Shown here one piece after another: positions 1-7,874 of a DNA stretch of 64,000 nt. Made by a program: the position numbers and the translations under genes. The notes below the pieces were generated by a model that was not told where the DNA came from, ran no database searches, and was given only the letters and a program-made list of their open reading frames with translations. Source of the stretch: Paenibacillus sp. W2I17 (GTDB taxonomy: Bacteria > Bacillota > Bacilli > Paenibacillales > Paenibacillaceae); contig NZ_JAUSXM010000001.1 of NCBI RefSeq assembly GCF_030815985.1, forward strand, positions 1,736,001 to 1,800,000, in the 5' to 3' direction. Position 1 is the first letter of the stretch. Every line of letters starts with the position of its first letter.

Positions 1-105
1 GGTCGTCAAGTCATTTAAAGATGCCGCTTCGAACCCTTTGTCCCAAAACGTACGCATCGCTGCATCGAGTGCTTTATCCGTATCAAATTCCCGTTGTCTA
101 ACCAT
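1..105 (-). CDS. TetR-family regulator, N-terminal part only
   Basis: The 35 visible codons run off the left edge. They start [17 protein letters not shown] and continue with [15 protein letters not shown], the usual first helices of a TetR-family DNA-binding domain. The ATG follows an AAAGAGGTGAA ribosome-binding site. The gene is divergent from the MFS transporter at 392-1612. Near-identical palindromic sites lie in front of both genes (121-138 and 352-370), so it probably represses itself and the transporter. The ligand-binding part lies outside the window, so the inducer cannot be guessed. Confidence 0.85.
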   Translation of the reverse strand, partial: MVRQREFDTDKALDAAMRTFWDKGFEAASLNDLTT

Positions 106-120
106 ACAATTCACCTCTTT

Positions 121-138
121 ATGTATCGATCAGTATGT
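121..138. promoter_or_regulatory. Probable TetR operator, copy 1
   Basis: The site reads ATGTATCGATCAGTATGT, an imperfect palindrome just upstream of the TetR ribosome-binding site. Its sequence recurs inverted at 352-370, with about 15 of 18 positions matching. Two matching sites, one by each divergent gene, are the usual layout for a TetR repressor controlling itself and its neighbour. Binding is inferred. Confidence 0.6.
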
Positions 139-307
139 TTATATATTTTAACCTCACTCTTATTACAAAGTCAAAGCCTAATAACCGGAAAGGAGTTTTT
201 AACTATAAGTGACTCGAAAAATCTGGAATAGAAGCGATCGGATAATTATTTTGTCGTCGTATTCTCTGGGTAAATAATCTTCAGTATAACCCTCACCCAA
301 TTCTCTG

Positions 308-337
308 TTGACAGAATTCACGCAAATAAAGTATGGT
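308..337 (+). promoter_or_regulatory. Candidate sigma-A promoter of the MFS gene
   Basis: A perfect TTGACA (308-313) is followed after 18 bases by TATGGT (332-337). The predicted transcription start lies just before the operator at 352-370, so bound repressor would block initiation or clearance. Confidence 0.5.
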
Positions 338-351
338 TATTCCGAAACATA

Positions 352-370
352 ACATACCGATCAGTACATA
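352..370. promoter_or_regulatory. Probable TetR operator, copy 2
   Basis: ACATACCGATCAGTACATA lies between the candidate promoter and the ribosome-binding site of the MFS gene. Its reverse complement closely matches the site at 121-138. Repression of the transporter by the divergent TetR protein is the simplest reading. Confidence 0.6.
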
Positions 371-391
371 ATAGAAAGGTGACAAAGACTC

Positions 392-1612
392 ATGCAAACT
401 TCTTCTCCAGATGCACAATTATCCAATAAGGATCGTCCTGCCATGTCACGGTTAGTTGCTCTTCTTTTTGCCGTGTGCAGCGGACTTGCGGTCGCCAATA
501 TCTATTATGCTCAGCCTTTGCTGGACTCCATCGCTCAAGAATTCAGCCTCTCTCCATCATCCATAGGGATTGTCATCACAGTGACTCAAATCTGTTATGC
601 CTTGGGGCTGTTCCTTCTTGTTCCGCTTGGTGACCTCTTAAATCGCCGCAAGCTGATCATCATTCAAATGCTCTTATCCGTACTTGCACTGGTTCTCGTA
701 GGAACAGCACAATCTAGTTCCCTGTTGTTCATGGGGATGGCTGTCGTAGGTCTACTCGCAGTCATTACGCAAACGCTCGTTGCCTTTGCTGCACACTTAG
801 CAGCCCCGTCCGAACGTGGTCGCATTGTCGGGTTGGTAACCAGTGGAATCGTCATCGGCATTTTACTTGCACGAACGGTTGCAGGTACGCTGAACGATTG
901 GCTCGGATGGAGATCGGTATATCTGTTCTCTGCCAGCCTTACATTACTCGGAATTGTCGCCTTATATCTTGTTCTCCCAAAGCAGCAGTCCCCGCAAGTG
1001 AAACAAAGCTATACCCAATTACTCGGTTCCGTCTTGCAACTGTACCGTGAGTTGCGTGTGTTACGAGTACGAGGTGTGCTGGCCATGCTGATTTTTACAG
1101 CCTTCAGCATCTTGTGGACTTCCATGGTTCTGCCACTCAGTGCCCCTCCACTGTCCCTGTCTCATACGGCCATAGGTGCATTCGGTCTGGCTGGAGCGGC
1201 TGGAGCACTGGCCGCGGCCCGTGCAGGTAAACTCGCCGATCGGGGCCTTGGGCAGAAAACAACCGGTGTCGCCCTTGTCATTCTGCTCTTGTCCTGGCTG
1301 CCCATCGGTTATGTCCATCATTCTCTCTGGTTCCTGATCCTGGGTGTTATCCTGCTCGATCTCGCCGTGCAGGCCGTACATGTTACCAACCAGAGCCTGA
1401 TCTACGAAGTTCGCCCCGAAGCACAGAGCCGCCTGACGGCAGCCTATATGATCTTTTATTCCATCGGCAGTGCAACCGGCTCCATCGTTTCTACCCAAGT
1501 GTATGCATGGGCGGGCTGGACAGCCGTTTGCTGGTTAGGTGCTGGCGTTAGTGCAGCAGCCCTTATATTCTGGATGATCGATTGTTATATGCATCGGAAT
1601 CTCGATCGTTGA
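392..1612 (+). CDS. MFS efflux transporter (YgaY/CmlA-like)
   Basis: This 406-residue integral membrane protein has about 12 hydrophobic segments. The opening SGLAVANIYYAQPLLD is typical of a drug-export branch of the major facilitator superfamily. The loop motif GDLLNRRKL after the second segment corresponds to MFS motif A. The ATG follows AAAGGTG at 7-11 bases. It faces a TetR gene with shared operators, so it is probably an inducible exporter of a toxic small molecule. The substrate cannot be read from the sequence. Confidence 0.85.
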   Translation: MQTSSPDAQLSNKDRPAMSRLVALLFAVCSGLAVANIYYAQPLLDSIAQEFSLSPSSIGIVITVTQICYALGLFLLVPLGDLLNRRKLIIIQMLLSVLALVLVGTAQSSSLLFMGMAVVGLLAVITQTLVAFAAHLAAPSERGRIVGLVTSGIVIGILLARTVAGTLNDWLGWRSVYLFSASLTLLGIVALYLVLPKQQSPQVKQSYTQLLGSVLQLYRELRVLRVRGVLAMLIFTAFSILWTSMVLPLSAPPLSLSHTAIGAFGLAGAAGALAAARAGKLADRGLGQKTTGVALVILLLSWLPIGYVHHSLWFLILGVILLDLAVQAVHVTNQSLIYEVRPEAQSRLTAAYMIFYSIGSATGSIVSTQVYAWAGWTAVCWLGAGVSAAALIFWMIDCYMHRNLDR

Positions 1613-1613
1613 A

Positions 1614-1772
1614 TTAGTCCAGTTTATTCCACACCACAATAAAAAGAGTTGCCAACGGACCAAATAACAGGGAAATCAGAAACCAGTTCCGACCACTTCT
1701 GTTTTTTCCCTGAGCCAGTCCGGCATTAATCAAGGCAAGTGTGCCCCAACCTACAAAATATTCATTATCCAT
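1614..1772 (-). CDS. Small membrane protein, 52 aa
   Basis: A short ORF encodes 52 residues, starting MDNEYFVGWGTLALINAG. It has a polar middle (QGKNRSGRNW) and one hydrophobic C-terminal stretch, FLISLLFGPLATLFIVVW, that can span the membrane. An AGAGGAGAG ribosome-binding site lies about 10 bases upstream of the ATG. It converges on the MFS gene with one base between the stop codons. The function is unknown; the good ribosome-binding site and membrane-like composition support it as a real gene. Confidence 0.7.
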   Translation of the reverse strand: MDNEYFVGWGTLALINAGLAQGKNRSGRNWFLISLLFGPLATLFIVVWNKLD

Positions 1773-1807
1773 CAAATGTCTTCTCTCCTCTATCCATTCA
1801 ATTCTGG

Positions 1808-2263
1808 CTACTGCTCAAGCATATCTTTGAGCTTACGATTACGATCCTCTAGAAATGCCTGCATGTATCTCTTCAGCACAAGTCGCTCCGTTGCCCATCC
1901 CAGCAATCCAAGTGGAGCTTCGAATCGAAGTGTGTCTCTCATGCAAGTCATCTGATCCCCAATTACGCTGAAATGATGTTCATGTCGCATGCTCTTGAAA
2001 GCCCCTTTCTCCATCTGATCCACAAATAGAAACGGTCGTTCAAACTGCACGATCCGGGACTTCAACTTCTGTCTGACCCCAAAATGAGTAGCCTGAAATG
2101 TAACGGTATCCCCTGCTCCAATTCTTCCTGTGGTTACTCCTGCGACTGCTCGCTCTCTCGTATGTTTCCAGACGGTCTGAGTATGTATATCAATATCCCG
2201 GGCATAGTCGAAGCACCGTTCAATCGAGGCATGTATCGTAATCTCGGTTGTCACTTCAATCAT
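1808..2263 (-). CDS. SRPBCC-fold (START/polyketide cyclase-like) protein
   Basis: This 151-residue protein starts MIEVTTEITIHASIERCFDYARD, the first strand and helix of the SRPBCC lipid-binding fold (VxAPxxxVFD type). It continues with alternating strands such as FERPFLFVDQMEKGAFKSMRHEH and ends in a long helix (ATERLVLKRYMQAFLEDRNRKLKDML). The frame is open for 30 more codons upstream. The ATG at 2263 has AAGGAG 9 bases before it and the upstream codons have none, so the shorter start is chosen. The ligand is unknown. Confidence 0.8.
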   Translation of the reverse strand: MIEVTTEITIHASIERCFDYARDIDIHTQTVWKHTRERAVAGVTTGRIGAGDTVTFQATHFGVRQKLKSRIVQFERPFLFVDQMEKGAFKSMRHEHHFSVIGDQMTCMRDTLRFEAPLGLLGWATERLVLKRYMQAFLEDRNRKLKDMLEQ

Positions 2264-2350
2264 GGCGATCGCTCCTTGGCAGGAAAAATTAGGTCTTTGC
2301 AAAGTATACGCTTGCTTCCTTGGTCGAACAACACATCTAGGATGATATAA

Positions 2351-2388
2351 CAAAAAACGGGTCCCCTGTCTTAGTACAGGAGGCCCGT
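2351..2388 (-). terminator. Rho-independent terminator of the HD-GYP gene
   Basis: An inverted repeat (ACGGGTCCCCTGT at 2357-2369 against ACAGGAGGCCCGT at 2376-2388) is followed on the minus strand by a U-run. It lies downstream of the gene ending at 2425. Confidence 0.8.
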
Positions 2389-2424
2389 TCTCAATATAAG
2401 TAAGGAATACAGATCATATTTAGA

Positions 2425-3510
2425 TTAAATAAGCAATTCATCAATGGCAAGCGTACGCTCTTTGGAGAGATCGCGATATTCTTCAGACTCCACTTTGATG
2501 AGTGGTTTGAAAATATCGGACGTATTGTTCATGACAATAACACCTTTTTCTCCATTGCTGAGCAGAACCTGTTTCCCGATGAAATTAGGAAGCAAATGTT
2601 GCATCAATGCCTGAACCGGTTTTTCATTCAATTTACCAAATCCCATCCCATAGATATCTCTAAGGTTGTTGATCAGGTTTGGATTGCTTCCTCCGTGATT
2701 CCCTGATCTCATGCCTATATAGATATCCGCTACAGATACAATCTGTGTATATGGATGAATTTCACTTTTCTCAAGTTGCATCGGATAACCCGACCCATCT
2801 TCCCGCTCATGATGCTGCAGAGCAACCAATGCTGTCGCTTCATCCGTCATTGAATTTTTGATAATTTCATGACCATATATGGTGTGACGCTGCATTTCAA
2901 GCTGCTCATCAGCTGTCAACGGTTCTGTTTTGTTCCGAATCCGGTGGGATACTTTGCACTTTCCAATGTCATGCAGATAACCACCGCGACTAATCTGATA
3001 ACTCTCCTTCTGAGAATATCCAAGCCAATTCGCAAGGTAGAAGGACAACAACCCTACCTGGATTGAATGTGTATAGTTATTGACGTCATCCCGCTCCAGC
3101 ATCATCAGGAGATGAACGACATCTTTCTGCTCATCCAGTCCCTCAACCATCGGTTGCAGTGCATCATCCACCATGGTGGCGTTGAACTTGCCAACGGTCA
3201 GAGCTTCGAGAAAAGCATTTTGATAATTATGTACAGTCTGAATAAATTGGGACTTCAGCTCTTCTTCAGGCGGTTCTTCCTTCGTAGTTATCCCGGAAGC
3301 ATGCTTTGCCGCTGCAGCAAAAAATTCTGCTTCAGTGATTTCTTCTTCGCGTGATTCAATATCTACATAATCTACACGGTGCTGCATAAGCAAGGTGATA
3401 TCCTCACCTTTGATCACAGTTCCCTTCCCGAGAACGTGTAATCCTGCATCGCTGAATGTATCTGCAGTTAGACGGTCTCCGTCTTGCAGGTTCATAATAT
3501 GGATTCTCAA
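2425..3510 (-). CDS. HD-GYP domain cyclic-di-GMP phosphodiesterase
   Basis: The protein has about 362 residues. The C-terminal half carries HDIGKCKV, then HHEREDGSGYP and VADIYIGM, the metal-binding HD and GYP signatures of c-di-GMP phosphodiesterases. The N-terminal part (MRIHIMNLQDGDRLTADTF) resembles the short domain that often precedes HD-GYP in Paenibacillus. A TTG at 3510 is chosen as start because AGGGGG lies 9 bases upstream; the ATG 15 bases later and the first ATG of the open frame lack one. It probably lowers c-di-GMP, opposing cyclases such as the one at the right edge. Confidence 0.85.
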   Translation of the reverse strand: MRIHIMNLQDGDRLTADTFSDAGLHVLGKGTVIKGEDITLLMQHRVDYVDIESREEEITEAEFFAAAAKHASGITTKEEPPEEELKSQFIQTVHNYQNAFLEALTVGKFNATMVDDALQPMVEGLDEQKDVVHLLMMLERDDVNNYTHSIQVGLLSFYLANWLGYSQKESYQISRGGYLHDIGKCKVSHRIRNKTEPLTADEQLEMQRHTIYGHEIIKNSMTDEATALVALQHHEREDGSGYPMQLEKSEIHPYTQIVSVADIYIGMRSGNHGGSNPNLINNLRDIYGMGFGKLNEKPVQALMQHLLPNFIGKQVLLSNGEKGVIVMNNTSDIFKPLIKVESEEYRDLSKERTLAIDELLI

Positions 3511-3748
3511 ATCGGTATTCCCCCTGAACAATTCATTATAGTAACAGCACCCAACGGAACGGGGCCACAAAAATACCTATACTTCTTTATATCGTTATAA
3601 TTCTTCATTTCATACATAGTTCAAACGACCTTAATCACAATGGTAAATACGAACGCCTAAGACTTTATCCTCACTCCAACATCCAAATTAGTCCCGGTTT
3701 TAAACTTTTACACACTTTTGTGCCTCATTGCCGTATCAGAGTAAGCCA

Positions 3749-3779
3749 AAGAAGTTCAAACGCTCCGTTTGAACTTCTT
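3749..3779 (-). terminator. Hairpin after the UbiD gene
   Basis: A perfect 14-bp stem (AAGAAGTTCAAACG / CGTTTGAACTTCTT) has a 3-base loop. It lies 15 bases beyond the stop of the gene ending at 3794. The U-run on the minus strand is short (three), so termination is likely but not textbook. Confidence 0.65.
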
Positions 3780-3793
3780 CAAGACATCTCAAA

Positions 3794-5629
3794 TTAGATT
3801 TTGATCGAACCCAGACTAGCACCTTTAACAAAAAATCGTTCAATGCTCTTCTCGACCGAAGCATCGGGAATCAGCGGCGGTGCCTGATGGGGTTTGGTAC
3901 GTGCATCAATAATCACCTGATCACAGCCCCAATGCTTGTGGTCATATCCGCTATTAACCCCGTACATGTCATGTGAAGGGTTGCTGCGAGTAAAGGTTGC
4001 CCATAAGAAGTTGCTGAGGTTAGCACTCAGGAACGAACTGTCGTCACATAGAATGATCATCGGACACGAGTCCAGACCTCCCTGTTCTTTCAATAGAGAC
4101 GTGAATGCTTGCATCTCCTGTGCTGTATCTGTATAACTCGTAAAGGCCGATGTCTGGATCGAAACGATACCCGGCATGATGAGCTGTGGATTCTCATAAC
4201 CACGAATGTTTTTCAAAGAGTCTGGCACTTCCGTGCACAACTCTCGAACCTTGTCGCCATAGGCTGCAAAAACAACTTTGCTTCCGCTGTTCAGTCCTGT
4301 ACCCGAATAATCGAGTGTATCAATCGTTGTATGGGTATGGAAATGAATATCCCGCTGCATATCCATACGCTCCAAGATATAGGTCAGGAATTCAACTTCC
4401 TTGTGGGTATCCAGAGGTTGCTGATCCTCAGCAGTAATAAACAGGTACTTCGCCAGACTAAGCTGACCCGTACCCAAAATACGATTGGCAATCGTAAGCA
4501 ACTCTGTCGGCTGCTTCACCGCCTGATACGGGGTGTAACGTTCACTGCCGATGGCAAACAGCAATGGATGGACCCCTGCCGCATCGACCGCATGTACTTC
4601 TTTGACACCTGGAATCTCCTGTTTGATCGCGTCTCCAGTAATCTCATGAATCAAATCACCAAACGCCGTATCCTCTTGCGGCGGACGACCAACAACCGTA
4701 AACGGCCAGATGGCATTAGGTTTGGCATAGACTTTATGCACACGCATTAACGGGAATTCATGTGTCAGACTGTAATAACCCAGATGATCACCGAACGGCC
4801 CTTCGGGTTTTGTCTCACCTGGGTAGATATCACCCGTGATGACAAAATCAGCATCATTACTGATGCAATATCCGTCCTTGTAACTGTACCGGAAGCGACG
4901 TCCAGCGAGCAAACCGGCAAATGTCATCTCACTTAGTCCTTCAGGCAAAGGCATAACCGCTGAAAGTGTATGTGCAGGTGGACCACCAATGAAAATACTA
5001 ACTTTCAGTGGTTCTCCCTTTTTGACAGCTTTGGCTTGATGTATACCGATTCCGCGATGAATCTGATAGTGTAACCCTATTTCCTTGTTCATTTCAAAAT
5101 CATTGCCATCCAGTTGAACCCGGTACATCCCCAGATTGGAATTCATGATGCCTGGCTTATCTGGATCTTCGGAATACACCTGCGGTAGAGTCACAAATGC
5201 CCCACCGTCCATAGGCCAGTGCTTGATGAGAGGCAAGTCCGAGATTTGAATCTCTTGCGCGGACACGGGTAGACTAATAGACTTCTGTTTTGGCAGCGCC
5301 TGCCACGCAGCAAGACCTGTTTGGACATGCTGAAATGGTGTCTTAAGCGCCTTCATGGGATCGTCACGAACTGCCATGACCCGTTGTACGCCTTCCAGCG
5401 TGCCGCGGAACATGAACTTGCTTCGTTCCACCGTGCCGAACAGATTGGATACGGCCTGGAACTTTGAACCTTTTACATTTTCAAATAACAACGCCGGGCC
5501 TTTAGCCTCGTGCACTTTCATGTGGATCGCTGCCATCTCCAGATGAGGATCAACCTCTTCTTTGACCCGAATCAAATGACCATGCTGCTCCAGATCGTTA
5601 ATACAATCTTCCATATTGCGATATTTCAT
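3794..5629 (-). CDS. UbiD-family prenyl-FMN-dependent decarboxylase
   Basis: This 611-residue protein follows UbiD throughout: N-terminal EVDPHLEMAAIHMKV, a central block with IFIGGPPAHTLSAVMPLPEG, and the acidic active-site loop KPEGPFGDHLGYYS. UbiD enzymes decarboxylate unsaturated or aromatic acids using prenylated FMN. At 611 residues it is longer than E. coli UbiD (about 497) and closer to the long forms annotated in menaquinone pathways, so a menaquinone step or an aromatic acid decarboxylase are both possible. GGAG lies 7 bases before the ATG. No UbiX-like prenyltransferase is visible nearby, and the gene appears monocistronic. Confidence 0.85.
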   Translation of the reverse strand: MKYRNMEDCINDLEQHGHLIRVKEEVDPHLEMAAIHMKVHEAKGPALLFENVKGSKFQAVSNLFGTVERSKFMFRGTLEGVQRVMAVRDDPMKALKTPFQHVQTGLAAWQALPKQKSISLPVSAQEIQISDLPLIKHWPMDGGAFVTLPQVYSEDPDKPGIMNSNLGMYRVQLDGNDFEMNKEIGLHYQIHRGIGIHQAKAVKKGEPLKVSIFIGGPPAHTLSAVMPLPEGLSEMTFAGLLAGRRFRYSYKDGYCISNDADFVITGDIYPGETKPEGPFGDHLGYYSLTHEFPLMRVHKVYAKPNAIWPFTVVGRPPQEDTAFGDLIHEITGDAIKQEIPGVKEVHAVDAAGVHPLLFAIGSERYTPYQAVKQPTELLTIANRILGTGQLSLAKYLFITAEDQQPLDTHKEVEFLTYILERMDMQRDIHFHTHTTIDTLDYSGTGLNSGSKVVFAAYGDKVRELCTEVPDSLKNIRGYENPQLIMPGIVSIQTSAFTSYTDTAQEMQAFTSLLKEQGGLDSCPMIILCDDSSFLSANLSNFLWATFTRSNPSHDMYGVNSGYDHKHWGCDQVIIDARTKPHQAPPLIPDASVEKSIERFFVKGASLGSIKI

Positions 5630-5759
5630 TGGATGGCTCCATTCTCTGTATGATTAAATTAATTAAGTTCATAGATTCACATAACGTCTCTTCTATTTTA
5701 TCAAATGATCCACTGCTAAACAAAACTATATGTGAAATTTTGTCGCGAATACAGATATC

Positions 5760-5824
5760 AAAAAAAGCAATATGGCAGCAATCTGAATCCTGAACGTACA
5801 GGGACCGATTGTTTCCATGTTGCT
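5760..5824 (-). terminator. Terminator of the ABC/two-component operon
   Basis: An imperfect long hairpin (AGCAA...ATGG...CAATC paired with GATTG...CCAT...TTGCT) is followed on the minus strand by a run of about seven U. It lies just after the histidine kinase stop. Confidence 0.6.
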
Positions 5825-5843
5825 CTCTCTGTTCTGACTTGCC

Positions 5844-7181
5844 TTAAGGTTTAATGGTCGATCTGGGGATCGTGATAATAAACTGCGTACCTTTTCCTAC
5901 TTCGCTCTCTACATCAATTGTACATTGATGCAATTTCAAAATTTTAATCACAATGGACAAACCCAATCCATTCCCTCGAAGCGAGCTGCTTCGCGCTTTG
6001 TCCACCATGTAGAATCGATCAAAGATATACGGGAGTGCTTCCTCAGGTATACCTTGTCCTGAATCTCTAATCAATACCTTTACATGTGAAGATGACGTCT
6101 CAATTTCCACATGAATGGTACCTTGTGGACCGGTGTATTTGATCGCATTGTTTATTAAATTTTGCCAGACCTGATCAAACAAATCTTTGTCCACTGTGAT
6201 CTCGCAGGGCAACAAATCCAATTCGATCTGTATGTCCTTCTGTGACCACTGCGGCTCCGCCAGTAAGATCGCCCTTCTTAATTGTTCATCCAACTGGAAT
6301 GTGGTGAAATGAACCGGATGATGCTCCGAATCCAGCGAGGCTAGCCGAAGCAGATTATCACTGAGCCTCGATAAGCGCAGCGTTTCTTCATATATAATAT
6401 CCAAATGCTCTTTCTGCTCTTCTAATGGAATAACACCATCTTGTAGTGCTCTGGTGAATCCTCTAATTGATGTGAGTGGAGATTGCATTTCATGAGAGAC
6501 ATTGCTGACAAAGTCATCACGAACCGAATCGATTTTTTGCAACTCACTGGCCATATGATTAAAGCTCTCCATCAGTTCGCCAAACTCATCCTGATTATTA
6601 TGTTTCAAGCGGACCGACAGGTCTCCTGATGACATCTCCTTCGCTGCAATCGTTAATCTCTTAATCGGTTTCACAATGTACCCGGACATGAACAGGATTA
6701 ATAAGCTGCCAATCACCAGAACCGTTAACAGTGAGGTTAAGAGCGTGTTTCGCAGTGTATGAAAAAGAGAGGAGAAATCACTTTGAATCAGAAATGTGCC
6801 AATCCCCTCGTTTGTTCCAGGAACGCCTATGGTCGCGATTCCATCTTTACTTGACAGAAAAATGGCATCCGTTGTACCCGTTTCAAATAACGAATGAACT
6901 TTGTCCTCTGGCAAGGAAGATAACACTTCACTTTGTTCATTCACGGGAGTGATATTTAAGCCGTAGCGAGCAAAAATATCCAAGCTTGATTTCACTTTTT
7001 CTGGATCATCGATCAGGTTAATCAGTGTAGCGAGGTCTTCAGCAAAAGTAACCATAAAACGATTCGGTGTCTTTTCCTGGGACCCGTTATTTATCATAAA
7101 GGAAAGAATTAAACTCACCAGAACAATCCCGATAAACGTAGCTACGATGCGAAGTCGCAGGCTTTTCCTAAACATTTTCAT
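5844..7181 (-). CDS. Membrane sensor histidine kinase with HAMP domain
   Basis: The 445-residue protein has a first membrane segment at about 10-27, an extracellular domain of about 120 residues, a second segment near 145-170, HAMP, then HisKA with the phosphoacceptor in VSHEMQSPLTSIRGF. The ATPase domain has NLINNAIKYT, DSGQGIPEE and GNGLGLSIV. It overlaps the response regulator stop by four bases (ATGA), so the two are translationally coupled. With the upstream ABC exporter it forms a three-gene operon. This arrangement is typical of sensing and exporting antimicrobial peptides or envelope-damaging compounds; the actual signal is unknown. Confidence 0.88.
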   Translation of the reverse strand: MKMFRKSLRLRIVATFIGIVLVSLILSFMINNGSQEKTPNRFMVTFAEDLATLINLIDDPEKVKSSLDIFARYGLNITPVNEQSEVLSSLPEDKVHSLFETGTTDAIFLSSKDGIATIGVPGTNEGIGTFLIQSDFSSLFHTLRNTLLTSLLTVLVIGSLLILFMSGYIVKPIKRLTIAAKEMSSGDLSVRLKHNNQDEFGELMESFNHMASELQKIDSVRDDFVSNVSHEMQSPLTSIRGFTRALQDGVIPLEEQKEHLDIIYEETLRLSRLSDNLLRLASLDSEHHPVHFTTFQLDEQLRRAILLAEPQWSQKDIQIELDLLPCEITVDKDLFDQVWQNLINNAIKYTGPQGTIHVEIETSSSHVKVLIRDSGQGIPEEALPYIFDRFYMVDKARSSSLRGNGLGLSIVIKILKLHQCTIDVESEVGKGTQFIITIPRSTIKP

Positions 7182-7846
7182 GCCCGCTCCAGCCGATAAC
7201 CAAGTCCTCTTATCGTTGAGATCACTAACTCAGGAACATGTTCAAGACGTTCCCTTAACCGTTTGATATGTACATCAACTGTACGCTCATCTCCTTCGTA
7301 ATCGATACCCCATATATCATCTATAAGCTGTGTACGTGTGAATATTTTCCCTGGCGAACTCGCCAGAGAAAATAACAATTCACATTCCTTCTTTTTCAAT
7401 TCGATAGTTTGTCCATCCGAAACAACCATTAGATTGCCCAAATCAATCGTTATACCGCTGATCTGAATTATGTTTGATGAACTTTTGTTATATCGTTTCA
7501 GTAACGATTTTACACGCAGGATTAACTCTACCGGATCAAAAGGTTTAACCAGATAATCGTCTGATCCTGCATTAAATCCTCTGACTTTGTCCTTGGATTC
7601 TCCCTTGGCAGTCACCATCAGGATGGGAATATCCAGATAAGACCGAATATCTTCCGTCAGTTCAATGCCGTCTATTCGCGGCATCATCACATCCACAATC
7701 GCCAGATCAACTTTCGTATGCGAGAGGATATCTAACGCCTCTTGACCGTCTGGTGCTTCCAGCACGGAGAATTGATTCTTTTCAAGATAGATTCGGATTA
7801 ATTTGCGGATATGGGAATCATCGTCCACCACCAGAATTGTATTCAT
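7178..7846 (-). CDS. OmpR/PhoB-family response regulator
   Basis: The 222-residue protein has a receiver domain with acidic residues DDD near position 8-10, Asp52 in AIVDVMMP as phosphorylation site, and Lys in LVKPFDP. A C-terminal winged helix follows (CELLFSLASSPGKIFTRTQLIDDIWG ... VDVHIKRLRERLE). AAAGGA lies 10 bases before the ATG. It lies between the ABC gene and the kinase gene. Two direct ATGAACTG repeats 11 bases apart in front of the operon (9909-9927) are the kind of site this family binds, so autoregulation is likely. Confidence 0.9.
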   Translation of the reverse strand: MNTILVVDDDSHIRKLIRIYLEKNQFSVLEAPDGQEALDILSHTKVDLAIVDVMMPRIDGIELTEDIRSYLDIPILMVTAKGESKDKVRGFNAGSDDYLVKPFDPVELILRVKSLLKRYNKSSSNIIQISGITIDLGNLMVVSDGQTIELKKKECELLFSLASSPGKIFTRTQLIDDIWGIDYEGDERTVDVHIKRLRERLEHVPELVISTIRGLGYRLERA

Positions 7847-7874
7847 GTAACCATTATCCTTTCCGCAATTGGTT

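Noticed and set aside
3749-3779. Hairpin as a transposon end or attachment site
   Set aside because: No matching copy or direct repeat was seen nearby and the position fits a transcription terminator.
4109-4750. Plus-strand 213-codon ORF opposite the UbiD gene
   Set aside because: It has no ribosome-binding site and lies wholly within a gene with clear UbiD motifs.
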